Notes: generated by a model from the letters alone, not told the origin. A stretch of 5,457 nt of DNA from Caldithrix sp. (GCA_004357015.1 SMXE01000021.1:1-5457), one strand, 5' to 3'; shown: positions 1 through 5,457, counted from the first letter of the stretch. Numbers and translations are program-made.

Positions 1-1
1 C

Positions 2-727
2 GTAGAAAAGAAGCTTAAGTTGAAAAAGGATGTCGTTTGCCATGTTTGTGAGGGTAGCGGGGCCGCCTCCAGAGATGCCTATTTGAGTTGCCCGCAGTGC
101 CGTGGCAGTGGTGAGGTCCGGCAAGTTTCTCAGTCCCTGTTTGGCCAGTTCGTAAACATTACCACATGCTCCAGGTGTGGAGGGCATGGCCGCGTTTTGA
201 AGGACCCTTGCAAAGCCTGTCACGGTGATGGCCGGAAAAAGGGAGAAAGTATTGTTACAGTTGAGGTGCCTGCCGGGGTTACATCCGGAAATTACATTAC
301 CCTTCGTGGCGAAGGCAATGCCGGGCCGAGAGGTGGGACTAGTGGCGATGTTATCATTCTGTTCGATGAAATTGAGCATGAGTACTTCGAGAGACATGGC
401 GATGATATCCTCTATAATTTGCCGCTGAGTTTCAGTCAGGTTGTTCTGGGCGACGAAGTTGAGGTTCCAACTTTAACAGGCAAGGCCAAGTTGAGCATTC
501 AGCCTGGAACGCAGGCGAACAAGATTTTGCGCATGCGGAACAAGGGGATCCCGCAGCTGCACGGTGCCGGCAGAGGCGACCAATTGGTGCGCGTTGTCGT
601 CTGGACGCCGACCAAGCTCTCTGCAGACGCGAGAAAACTTTTTGAGGAGTTGGCCAAAAGTGAAAGCACGCGGCCGTCCGTGAAAGATCGGAGTTTCTTT
701 AGTCGCGTGAAAGAAGCAGTTCTCTAG
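2..727 (+). CDS. dnaJ: Chaperone protein DnaJ (Hsp40), 3' part; 5' end outside window
   Basis: Co-chaperone that delivers unfolded proteins to DnaK and stimulates its ATPase in the cytoplasm. The frame is open to the left edge and reads VEKKLKLKKDVVC before the first zinc motif, as in the end of the first substrate-binding segment of DnaJ, so the TTG at 20 is internal and not a start. About 241 residues are visible. All four CxxCxGxG motifs are intact (fragment Cys 13/16, 30/33, 56/59, 70/73), enough for two zinc centres. They are followed by the C-terminal beta domains (VPAGVTSGNYITLRGEGNAG, then VPTLTGKAKLSIQPGTQ and LRMRNKGIPQLHG) and a tail with SFFSRVKEAVL, like the dimerisation end of DnaJ. 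By comparison with E. coli DnaJ, roughly 130 residues are missing: the J domain with HPD and the Gly/Phe region. Because those are not seen, a DnaJ paralogue such as DnaJ2 cannot be excluded, but the family is certain. Confidence 0.97.
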   Translation, partial: VEKKLKLKKDVVCHVCEGSGAASRDAYLSCPQCRGSGEVRQVSQSLFGQFVNITTCSRCGGHGRVLKDPCKACHGDGRKKGESIVTVEVPAGVTSGNYITLRGEGNAGPRGGTSGDVIILFDEIEHEYFERHGDDILYNLPLSFSQVVLGDEVEVPTLTGKAKLSIQPGTQANKILRMRNKGIPQLHGAGRGDQLVRVVVWTPTKLSADARKLFEELAKSESTRPSVKDRSFFSRVKEAVL

Positions 728-732
728 TCGAT

Positions 733-1209
733 ATGCTCGGGTTCACTCAGCAAGAACAAAAAATTGTCTTGTTCCTGGTGTTTTCTTTGGTAGTTGGGGC
801 AGGGGTTCAGCTTTATAAGCGAGTTGTAGGTCAGAGTCAGGAGCAACAACTTAATGCCGCCTTCATTGAAGAATTTCGGGAACGGGCCGCCGCAGTGAAT
901 TCGGACTCACTGGCTTCGGCGAGTTCGTCTCTGAGCTCAGTTAACAGCCCGTCGCCCCGGCAGAAACCCTTTTCCGGCGGCGTCCGAGAGGCGGAGAAGG
1001 CGACCGGTCGGAATCGAAAGGTCAACATAAATAGCAGCACGAGTGCGGAGCTTGAAGCGCTTCCGCGCATCGGGCCGACGCTTGCGAAAAGAATTGTCGA
1101 GTACCGGAACAAACATGGTGAGTTCTCGCAAGTTCGTGATTTGATCAAAGTCAAGGGAATTGGCAAAAGTACATTAAAGGAGCTCGAGCCCTATGTTGCA
1201 CTGAAATGA
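733..1209 (+). CDS. ComEA-type helix-hairpin-helix protein with N-terminal membrane anchor
   Basis: A 158-residue protein. Residues about 10-28 form a hydrophobic segment (IVLFLVFSLVVGAGVQLY) that should anchor it in the inner membrane with the rest outside. Residues 30-95 are a low-complexity Ser/Glu/Arg linker. Residues 97-157 are a typical ComEA double helix-hairpin-helix domain: it opens with KVNINSSTSAELEALPRIG, has the first hairpin at 110-118 (LPRIGPTLA), then the GEFSQVRDLIKVKGIG segment with the second hairpin at 140-148. Members of this family bind double-stranded DNA without sequence preference, and ComEA proper draws incoming DNA across the envelope in transformation. There is no SLBB domain, unlike Bacillus ComEA, so only the DNA-binding half is present. 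The ATG lies 5 bases after the dnaJ stop and has no clear Shine-Dalgarno sequence, suggesting translational coupling. A role in DNA uptake is inferred; many such short proteins are uncharacterised. Confidence 0.9.
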   Translation: MLGFTQQEQKIVLFLVFSLVVGAGVQLYKRVVGQSQEQQLNAAFIEEFRERAAAVNSDSLASASSSLSSVNSPSPRQKPFSGGVREAEKATGRNRKVNINSSTSAELEALPRIGPTLAKRIVEYRNKHGEFSQVRDLIKVKGIGKSTLKELEPYVALK

Positions 1210-1231
1210 ATCGCACGTCCAACTGACTAAC

Positions 1232-1241
1232 GGAGAGGGAG
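1232..1241 (+). promoter_or_regulatory. Strong ribosome binding site for the prepilin-like gene
   Basis: The purine run GGAGAGGGAG lies 5 bases before the ATG at 1247. It fixes the start of a gene that has no recognisable family to compare with. It sits in the 37-base gap after the ComEA-like gene, which shows no hairpin and no convincing promoter. Confidence 0.75.
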
Positions 1242-1246
1242 AAAAA

Positions 1247-2137
1247 ATGGCAGACCAACGCGCGAAAGGAAATATTGTTTATGAGATACTCATTGTAGTT
1301 CTTGCGGCTACCCTGATTGGCTCGATTGTTTACCCGAAGAGGCTGGCGAATCACGAGGAGGTAAACATGGAAATTTGTCGTTACAGAATGGAGCAGGTCC
1401 AGAAGGCCGCGTTGCAGTATCAGAAGTATAACAGCGTGTACACCGACACGTTATCTCTGATCTTTGATTTCATCAGAACCAGCGACGAATACGCCCACTA
1501 TGTCGACTCGGTGGCGGTTGGCGGGCTAGATTCCGTCGTCACCAAGTTGCGCGAGTTCAGTGCAGCCGAAGAGCAGATTTTTAGCGCCATTCCGTCTGCA
1601 ACCGATTCGGTTATGATAGACTCTCTGGTCAGAATGCAAATAGAAATCAAGCTTGCGGCGCGACGGCTTGCGGGGTACGTTGAGTATGTGCATGACAAAA
1701 TGAACAATCTTCCCAACATGCCGATGGAAGATTTGCGTGAGGCATTCACAATTGTTGATTCTAAGAAATTCACCCTGGATATGAACATCGTCCAGAATTC
1801 GATCGAAAGCGGCCAGCTCAAGGCGGCGCAAGATGCGGCCAACGATGTGAGCGAGGTTATCGCAGGTGTGCGCGACCAAATGCAGGCAGTGGCGGACGCG
1901 GTGCCAGGCTACGCCAACAGCTCTCTGGATGCCCTCGGATTGTGTCCGACCTTGGTTGATGAGCAACTGCAGCTCGTGCATATTGACACATCGGTCATCA
2001 AGTTCCTTAATATTTACTGTCCGGTCGATAGCTCAGACATTTCTATAGTTGAGAGCAGCTTTTTGAAGTCGACCATCGGCGGGTTAAAGCTGCAAAACCA
2101 CGGTAAGATTGAGTCTGGCGAAATGAATTGGGAGTAG
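1247..2137 (+). CDS. Unrecognised membrane-anchored protein with prepilin-like N-terminus and helical body
   Basis: A 296-residue protein that I cannot assign to a named family. The N-terminus MADQRAKGNIVYEILIVV resembles a class III (type IV prepilin) signal: a short basic leader, Gly8 at -1, Glu13 at +5 after cleavage, then a hydrophobic helix to about residue 29 ending in YPKR. Residues 39-65 continue as an amphipathic helix, as in pilin stalks. Unlike ordinary pilins, residues about 66-220 look almost wholly alpha-helical, with Ala/Glu/Asp/Gln-rich stretches such as QLKAAQDAANDVSEVIAGVR. The tail has two Cys-Pro pairs (C233 in GLCP, C258 in IYCP) and then an NHGKIESGEMNWE end, reminiscent of the CP...CP..HG tails of some pseudopilins; these cysteines could form a disulfide or a metal site. 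The gene lies directly before a PilM-like and a PilN/PilO-like gene, which supports a pilus-system role. The alternative is a plain signal-anchor protein of the same complex. The reading frame is secure; the pilin interpretation is inference. Confidence 0.65.
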   Translation: MADQRAKGNIVYEILIVVLAATLIGSIVYPKRLANHEEVNMEICRYRMEQVQKAALQYQKYNSVYTDTLSLIFDFIRTSDEYAHYVDSVAVGGLDSVVTKLREFSAAEEQIFSAIPSATDSVMIDSLVRMQIEIKLAARRLAGYVEYVHDKMNNLPNMPMEDLREAFTIVDSKKFTLDMNIVQNSIESGQLKAAQDAANDVSEVIAGVRDQMQAVADAVPGYANSSLDALGLCPTLVDEQLQLVHIDTSVIKFLNIYCPVDSSDISIVESSFLKSTIGGLKLQNHGKIESGEMNWE

Positions 2138-2149
2138 CGGTTTTACATT

Positions 2150-2155
2150 GGAGGT
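2150..2155 (+). promoter_or_regulatory. Consensus ribosome binding site for the PilM-like gene
   Basis: GGAGGT is a full Shine-Dalgarno match placed 5 bases before the ATG at 2161, within a 23-base gap. It supports that start and suggests efficient independent initiation. Confidence 0.8.
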
Positions 2156-2160
2156 AACAA

Positions 2161-3120
2161 ATGGCCCTGGACGAAGGCGCTGGCATACTCGGTATCAGCC
2201 TGGTGCATGACCAGGTGAGAATTGTAGAAGGCGTCAAACTTTCAGCCAACGAATTTCAGGTAAATAAAGTGGCGCACGGCCGCGTGCGGCAAGCGTTCAC
2301 TTTCGACGTCTTTGAAGACAAGAACATGCCACGCCGGTTTGCCGAAGATATCATGCGGCTGTGCGAAGCACACAAAATCGAAGTCAAGAACGCAGCGTTT
2401 TCACTCGATTCCCGCATGGTGATGGTGAAGCGATTGGCGATAGACCGCGAGTTAAAGCCGGACGACCTTCGGGAGCATGTTGAATGGGAAGTCCGGCAAT
2501 TCGTCATTTCGCCGGTAGATGAATATGTGGTAGATTTTGAGCAATTACATACCGATGAAAACGGCGATCTCAACAGCATTTTAGTAGTCGTTGTTCGAAA
2601 AAAAGTTGTGCAGTTTCTAAAGAAACTTTTTAAGCATACGGACTTGAAACTCAAAGTGGTCGATGTAGATGTTTTTTCTGCTCAGAGAGCGTTGCAGGTC
2701 AATTACGACTCCAACAGCTCAGACAAGATATGCCTGATCGATGTTGAGGGCAAAAAGATTCACTTTTCCATCTTGAAGGGCAGGAATTTCTTCCTGACAC
2801 ACGAGGTGAGCACGTCTGAGAACGGCGCGGCCGAGGACGGCCTTTCTCTGACCCGTCTGATATCAAAGGAGCTGCGCCGGATCATTCTTGACCATCAGTT
2901 GGGCAAGGGCGTCGAAGATTTGAACGAAGTGTACCTTTACGGTGAAGCCGTCGACGATTCTGTTCTCGAAGGCCTGCAAAATGCCTACGATGTACATATA
3001 GATTGTGCAAATCCGTTTCGGAGAATAAAGCTCTTGGCTCAAGCCAAGGAAGATGTAAGCCAGACTCGCGGCGAGCGCTACATGATTTCTGTGGGCGCCG
3101 CGTTGCGAGGTATTCAATAA
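2161..3120 (+). CDS. PilM-like actin-fold protein of a type IV pilus/type II secretion assembly platform
   Basis: A 319-residue soluble protein with no membrane segment. PilM is a cytoplasmic actin-like protein that binds the N-terminal tail of PilN and links the pilus motor to the inner-membrane alignment complex; the equivalent in type II secretion is the cytoplasmic part of GspL. Family features are visible along its length: GILGISLVHDQVRIVEG (8-24) in place of the first phosphate loop; EVRQFVISPVDEYVVDFEQL (110-129), which matches the conserved PilM segment E-x-x-Q-[YF]-[IV]-x-x-P-[IVL]-[DE]-E-x-x-x-D-F; VVVRKKVVQFLKKLF and LKVVDVDVFSAQRAL (143-178); CLIDVEGKKIHFSILKG (191-207), the second phosphate-loop region; CANPFRR (282-288); and YMISVGAALRG (308-318), the usual PilM end. 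The glycines expected in the nucleotide-binding loops are largely replaced (ISLVHDQ, DVEGKKI, LYGEAV for LxGGxx), so ATP binding may be lost. The next gene begins with the PilN INL tail that PilM is known to bind. Confidence 0.82.
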   Translation: MALDEGAGILGISLVHDQVRIVEGVKLSANEFQVNKVAHGRVRQAFTFDVFEDKNMPRRFAEDIMRLCEAHKIEVKNAAFSLDSRMVMVKRLAIDRELKPDDLREHVEWEVRQFVISPVDEYVVDFEQLHTDENGDLNSILVVVVRKKVVQFLKKLFKHTDLKLKVVDVDVFSAQRALQVNYDSNSSDKICLIDVEGKKIHFSILKGRNFFLTHEVSTSENGAAEDGLSLTRLISKELRRIILDHQLGKGVEDLNEVYLYGEAVDDSVLEGLQNAYDVHIDCANPFRRIKLLAQAKEDVSQTRGERYMISVGAALRGIQ

Positions 3121-3131
3121 TTACTTATAGT

Positions 3132-3135
3132 GGAG
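3132..3135 (+). promoter_or_regulatory. Ribosome binding site for the PilN/PilO-like gene
   Basis: GGAG lies 6 bases before the ATG at 3142, in the 21-base gap after the PilM-like stop. It supports a start that places the INL motif at residues 4-6, as expected for PilN. Confidence 0.65.
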
Positions 3136-3141
3136 TGAGCT

Positions 3142-4257
3142 ATGGTTGACATAAACCTAATCGGCGATGACAAGACCGGGGAAGAGGAACGAGTAGAGGA
3201 CTTCGCGCAGACATCCAGCATGGATACGCAGGAGCTGGCCTTTGAGGAACGAACCGAAACGTTCGATACCACCAAGACGGCCGGATTCGCACAACGCAGA
3301 AGCTATTCATCCCTTATTTCTACGCTCATCATTGTGGCAGTCATTGTCTTCCTCGGCGGCGCGATCTATTTCTTTATGTTTACCGGCGACGATGCGAATC
3401 TGCTTCAGACGGGTCAGTTGCCGCCGGCGCAGGAAATGGATCAAACTGTCTCAGATGATGAGCTGGCACGGTTGGAGCAGGAGTTTGCGGCCGAGTTGGC
3501 CAACGACGAACCGGCACAACCAGACCCTGAACCCCGTCGTGAAACTGTTTCACTGCCCACGGTGGAAGAGCCCGCACCTCAACCTGCACCAGCGTCCAGG
3601 ACCACTGTGCCTCCGTCGCGCTCAATCGCCGCAACGAGCAGCGTGGATGCCGTGGCAGCGGATTTTCTGTCAAATTCCAGGGCGACCATTCAAGGCGTGA
3701 CGAGCTTGATGAGTGCATTGCCGTCCAATTTGAATGCGACGCTGGTCTCGTACAATGGCCGGAAGGTTCGCCTTGAAATTGTCTCGAACACGGCTGCCGA
3801 GGCGCGTGACTTTGCCAACGGTTTGAACCAGACATTTCCTTCAGGCAAGTTTTCGGTCGTTTCTGAAAGCACAGTTGCTTCAAACGGCGGGACCATGGAC
3901 AGAGTGCTGGTCTCCGGAACGCTTGCCCTTAGTGGCGGGTCAGCGAGCGGCACTATGCGTTTCATGAATACGAATCAGATGAAAGATTGGCTGACATCAA
4001 ATGCCCGGCAGTTTGGCCTGACCGTACGTGAGCTCAAGACGCTGCAAGGCTCGTTTGCGGGGGGATACCACAAAGTTCCGGTGATGGCAAGGCTTTACGG
4101 CGACCAGCCCTCCATTCTTGGTTTTTTGGAGGAGATGGCTTCCCAGTCCGTGAACGTCGAAGTGACAAAGATTCTTCTGGTTTCACCAGACATGGTGAAT
4201 TACAGCGACGACAAGCTGATCACGATTGTCAGCATGTACTTGTATGAGCAGGGCTAA
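3142..4257 (+). CDS. Membrane protein with PilN-like N-terminus and apparently fused PilN and PilO domains
   Basis: A 371-residue inner-membrane protein. It starts MVDINLIGDD, resembling the INL(L)P tail by which PilN docks onto PilM. Next come a strongly acidic cytoplasmic stretch (9-45), a single transmembrane helix (about 58-79, SLISTLIIVAVIVFLGGAIYFFMF) and a Pro/Glu/Ala-rich linker (about 90-165). Two alpha/beta modules follow. Residues 177-263 (SLMSALPSNLNATLVSYNGRK, then an LEIVSNTAAEARDFANGL segment) look like the PilN periplasmic ferredoxin-like domain. Residues 275-369 (GYHKVPVMARLYGDQPSILGFLEEMA, then VEVTKILLVSPD and ITIVSMYLYE) look like the PilO end. In most systems PilN and PilO are separate proteins that heterodimerise through these domains; here one chain seems to supply both. 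The first half is too diverged for certainty, and an elongated PilO alone is possible. The gene follows the PilM-like gene by 21 bases and closes the cassette. Confidence 0.7.
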   Translation: MVDINLIGDDKTGEEERVEDFAQTSSMDTQELAFEERTETFDTTKTAGFAQRRSYSSLISTLIIVAVIVFLGGAIYFFMFTGDDANLLQTGQLPPAQEMDQTVSDDELARLEQEFAAELANDEPAQPDPEPRRETVSLPTVEEPAPQPAPASRTTVPPSRSIAATSSVDAVAADFLSNSRATIQGVTSLMSALPSNLNATLVSYNGRKVRLEIVSNTAAEARDFANGLNQTFPSGKFSVVSESTVASNGGTMDRVLVSGTLALSGGSASGTMRFMNTNQMKDWLTSNARQFGLTVRELKTLQGSFAGGYHKVPVMARLYGDQPSILGFLEEMASQSVNVEVTKILLVSPDMVNYSDDKLITIVSMYLYEQG

Positions 4258-4278
4258 GACGTTGCCGTGCTTACAGGC

Positions 4279-4833
4279 ATGCGCGTAATTTCAGGTAGCA
4301 AGAAGGGCTTGCGGTTGGCTTCCTTGAGGAATCGTACCGTTCGACCGACCGCGGACAGCACGAAAGAGTTGATTTTCAATGTGCTTGGCCAGGCGGTGGC
4401 AGGAAACGTTGTACTGGATATTTACGCGGGTACGGGAGGTTTGGGAATCGAGGCCTTGAGCCGCGGTGCGGCCAAGGCTGTTTTTGTTGAGAGCGCCCGT
4501 CCTGTTCAGAAGGTCATTAAGGAAAATCTTGTAAGAGTTGGTTTTCTTGAAGTTTCAGAAATTATGCCCGTGCGCGCTGAGCGGGCATTGGCTTTGCTGA
4601 CGCAGCGCAACATGAAGTTCGACCTGGTTCTTGCCGACCCACCCTACCATTTGAATTTGGCATCCGAGACCGTGGAGTTGCTTGACAGGTACGATGTTCT
4701 CGCCGATGACGGCTGGCTTGTAATTGAACAAAGTGCACGAAGCGAATTGATCGATTCAACGCCGCGCCTCCGATTGGAGATCCGGAAAAAGCGCGGCGAC
4801 ACCTGCATATCGTTTTTCAAGCATGAAGGGTGA
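4279..4833 (+). CDS. rsmD: 16S rRNA (guanine(966)-N(2))-methyltransferase RsmD
   Basis: S-adenosylmethionine-dependent enzyme that methylates the exocyclic amine of G966 (E. coli numbering) in 16S rRNA during 30S assembly. From ATG 4279 it is 184 residues, the normal family size. The start MRVISGSKKGLRL matches the usual RsmD opening (MRVI-[SA]-G-x-x-[RK]-G). VRPTADSTKELIFNVL (21-36) is the conserved segment after it. VLDIYAGTGGLGIEALSRGA (45-64) is the SAM-binding motif I, FVES (69-72) carries the acidic residue that usually holds the ribose, and LADPPY (118-123) is the catalytic [DN]PP[YF] motif. An in-frame GTG at 4267 would add four residues (MLTG); I prefer the ATG because it fits the family, although an AGG directly against it makes a poor ribosome binding site. 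The gene begins 21 bases after the PilN/PilO-like stop and overlaps coaD by 11 bases; rsmD-coaD is a common pair in bacteria. Confidence 0.96.
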   Translation: MRVISGSKKGLRLASLRNRTVRPTADSTKELIFNVLGQAVAGNVVLDIYAGTGGLGIEALSRGAAKAVFVESARPVQKVIKENLVRVGFLEVSEIMPVRAERALALLTQRNMKFDLVLADPPYHLNLASETVELLDRYDVLADDGWLVIEQSARSELIDSTPRLRLEIRKKRGDTCISFFKHEG

Positions 4834-5317
4834 AAAAAAACTCGCGGTTTATCCGGGCACGTTCGACCCCATCACTTATGGCCACCTCGACATCATAAAA
4901 CGCGCCGCAGCGCTGTTTGACGAGGTCACGGTAGCGGTGACCACCAATCCGGCCAAGACCCCGCTGTTTACAGTGGCGGAGCGCGTTGCCATGATTCGGC
5001 AAGCTACGGCGAAGCAGCCCGGCGTGAGCGTGGACGACTTTGATGGCCTGCTGATGGATTACGCGAAACAGAAAGAGGCATCTGTCGTCGTGCGCGGTTT
5101 GCGGGCGATTACCGATTTTGAGTTCGAATTCCAAATGGCGCTGGTCAACCACAAACTCGCCGAAGACATCGTGACAGTTTTCCTGATGCCGAACGAGAAG
5201 TACACGTACCTCAATTCAACCATTGTAAAAGAGGTTGCCAGATTCAGTGGCGATGTCAGCTCGTTTGTGTCTCCGGAAGTGCAGCAACTGCTGAAAGCGA
5301 AATTTGGGCAAAAATGA
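4823..5317 (+). CDS. coaD: Phosphopantetheine adenylyltransferase (CoaD, PPAT)
   Basis: Catalyses the penultimate step of coenzyme A synthesis in the cytoplasm: 4'-phosphopantetheine plus ATP gives dephospho-CoA plus pyrophosphate. It is 164 residues long, close to the usual 155-170. The nucleotidyltransferase signature is complete: VYPGTFDPITYGHLDII (9-25), in which TYGH (18-21) is the TxGH motif with Tyr where Asn is usual. KTPLF (45-49) is the conserved loop, VVVRGLRAITDFEFEFQMA (88-106) holds the RGLR substrate-binding segment, and YLNSTIVKEVARFSGDVSSFV (129-149) corresponds to the ISSTxVRE ATP-binding motif and the GDV segment after it. The start at 4823 is fixed by the family; it lies inside the end of rsmD, with no Shine-Dalgarno sequence, so translation probably depends on ribosomes terminating rsmD. 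A run of eight A (4833-4840) follows. Assignment is secure. Confidence 0.98.
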   Translation: MKGEKKLAVYPGTFDPITYGHLDIIKRAAALFDEVTVAVTTNPAKTPLFTVAERVAMIRQATAKQPGVSVDDFDGLLMDYAKQKEASVVVRGLRAITDFEFEFQMALVNHKLAEDIVTVFLMPNEKYTYLNSTIVKEVARFSGDVSSFVSPEVQQLLKAKFGQK

Positions 5318-5457
5318 CATTTATCGATTCTGTACATAAAAAAGCCAAGGGCACAGGCAAGAAAATCGTGTTTCCTGAGGGAGACGATCCACGGGTGCTG
5401 CGCGCGGCAGAGTTCCTGACGGGTAATGAGATTCTAAGATGCATCCTGCTCGGCCAA
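5314..5457 (+). CDS. pta: Phosphate acetyltransferase-like protein, N-terminal 48 codons; 3' end outside window
   Basis: Starts at an ATG that overlaps the coaD stop (ATGA, 5314-5317) and stays open to the right edge. The visible protein reads MTFIDSVHKKAKGTGKKIVF, then PEGDDPRVLRAAEFLTGNEI and ends LRCILLGQ. The pattern K-x-I-V-x-P-E-G-x-D-x-R-[VI]-L-R-A-A followed by I-L-L-G is the N-terminus of the phosphotransacetylase fold, so this is the short form without the DRTGG/BioD-like N-terminal domains of E. coli Pta. Pta interconverts acetyl-CoA plus phosphate and acetyl phosphate plus CoA. Only the first strand and helix are visible, and phosphate butyryltransferase or the Pta-like domain of another enzyme begins similarly, so the substrate is not settled. 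Its position after coaD gives a CoA-related pair, probably coupled in translation by the 4-base overlap. Confidence 0.85.
   Translation, partial: MTFIDSVHKKAKGTGKKIVFPEGDDPRVLRAAEFLTGNEILRCILLGQ

Noticed and set aside
20..727. dnaJ starting at TTG 20
   Set aside because: The frame is open upstream to the edge and the residues before the TTG fit the DnaJ sequence preceding the zinc finger, so the TTG is an internal Leu codon.
1141..1246. Possible promoter before the prepilin-like gene (TTGATC, TTGGCA and TTGCAC as -35 candidates)
   Set aside because: None is followed at 16-18 bases by a convincing -10 hexamer, so no promoter is claimed.
2828..2846. GGCC...GGCC short stem followed by T-rich bases
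   Set aside because: Only four paired bases, inside the PilM-like coding region; too weak for a terminator.
3242..3700. Second forward frame of 152 codons within the PilN/PilO-like gene
   Set aside because: Its Arg/Ser/Pro/Trp-rich translation is a typical out-of-frame shadow of a gene with clear membrane and domain features.
3380..3883. Reverse-strand open frame of 167 codons, and other reverse-strand frames
   Set aside because: They lie antisense to well-supported genes, have low-complexity or basic-rich translations, no ribosome binding sites and no recognisable domains.
4564..4588. Perfect 7-base inverted repeat ATGCCCG/CGGGCAT with an 11-base loop, possible terminator
   Set aside because: It lies inside rsmD coding sequence, has no following T run, and a 7-base match of this kind is expected by chance.

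Overview
The window is a gene-dense bacterial chromosomal segment in which every supported gene is on the + strand. It holds six complete coding regions and two cut by the window edges. Gaps between genes are 5 to 37 bases, two gene pairs overlap, and I see no internal terminator, RNA gene, mobile element or CRISPR array. The layout looks like one long operon or two or three abutting ones. Base composition looks balanced (about half GC by eye) and even across the window, with no sign of recent transfer. The PilM and PilN/PilO-like genes suggest an envelope with a type IV pilus or type II secretion-like machine, so probably a diderm. The divergence of these proteins and the mixture of neighbours fit a poorly studied lineage, perhaps of the FCB group (Zixibacteria, Calditrichota, Marinimicrobia-like). 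That placement is a low-confidence impression, not something the sequence proves.

Left part (2-1209): the 3' two-thirds of dnaJ (zinc-finger and C-terminal substrate-binding domains of the Hsp40 co-chaperone), followed after 5 bases by a small membrane-anchored helix-hairpin-helix protein of the ComEA type, a putative envelope DNA-binding protein.

Middle part (1247-4257): three genes with strong ribosome binding sites form the most interesting unit. The first encodes an unrecognised 296-residue protein that starts like a type IV prepilin (Gly at -1, Glu at +5, hydrophobic helix) but then has a long, apparently helical body and a Cys-containing tail. The second encodes a divergent PilM, the actin-like cytoplasmic component of pilus assembly platforms. 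The third encodes a one-pass membrane protein that begins with a PilN-like INL motif and ends in what look like two successive ferredoxin-like domains, matching PilN and PilO in one chain. Together they read as a compact inner-membrane pilus or secretion alignment complex with its own pilin-like subunit. No ATPase, platform protein PilC/GspF, secretin or prepilin peptidase is present in the window.

Right part (4279-5457): housekeeping genes with tight translational coupling: rsmD (16S rRNA guanine-N2 methyltransferase), coaD (phosphopantetheine adenylyltransferase, coenzyme A synthesis) overlapping it by 11 bases, and the first 48 codons of a phosphotransacetylase-like gene overlapping coaD by ATGA. 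coaD followed by pta is metabolically sensible, because CoA is the substrate and product of the Pta reaction.
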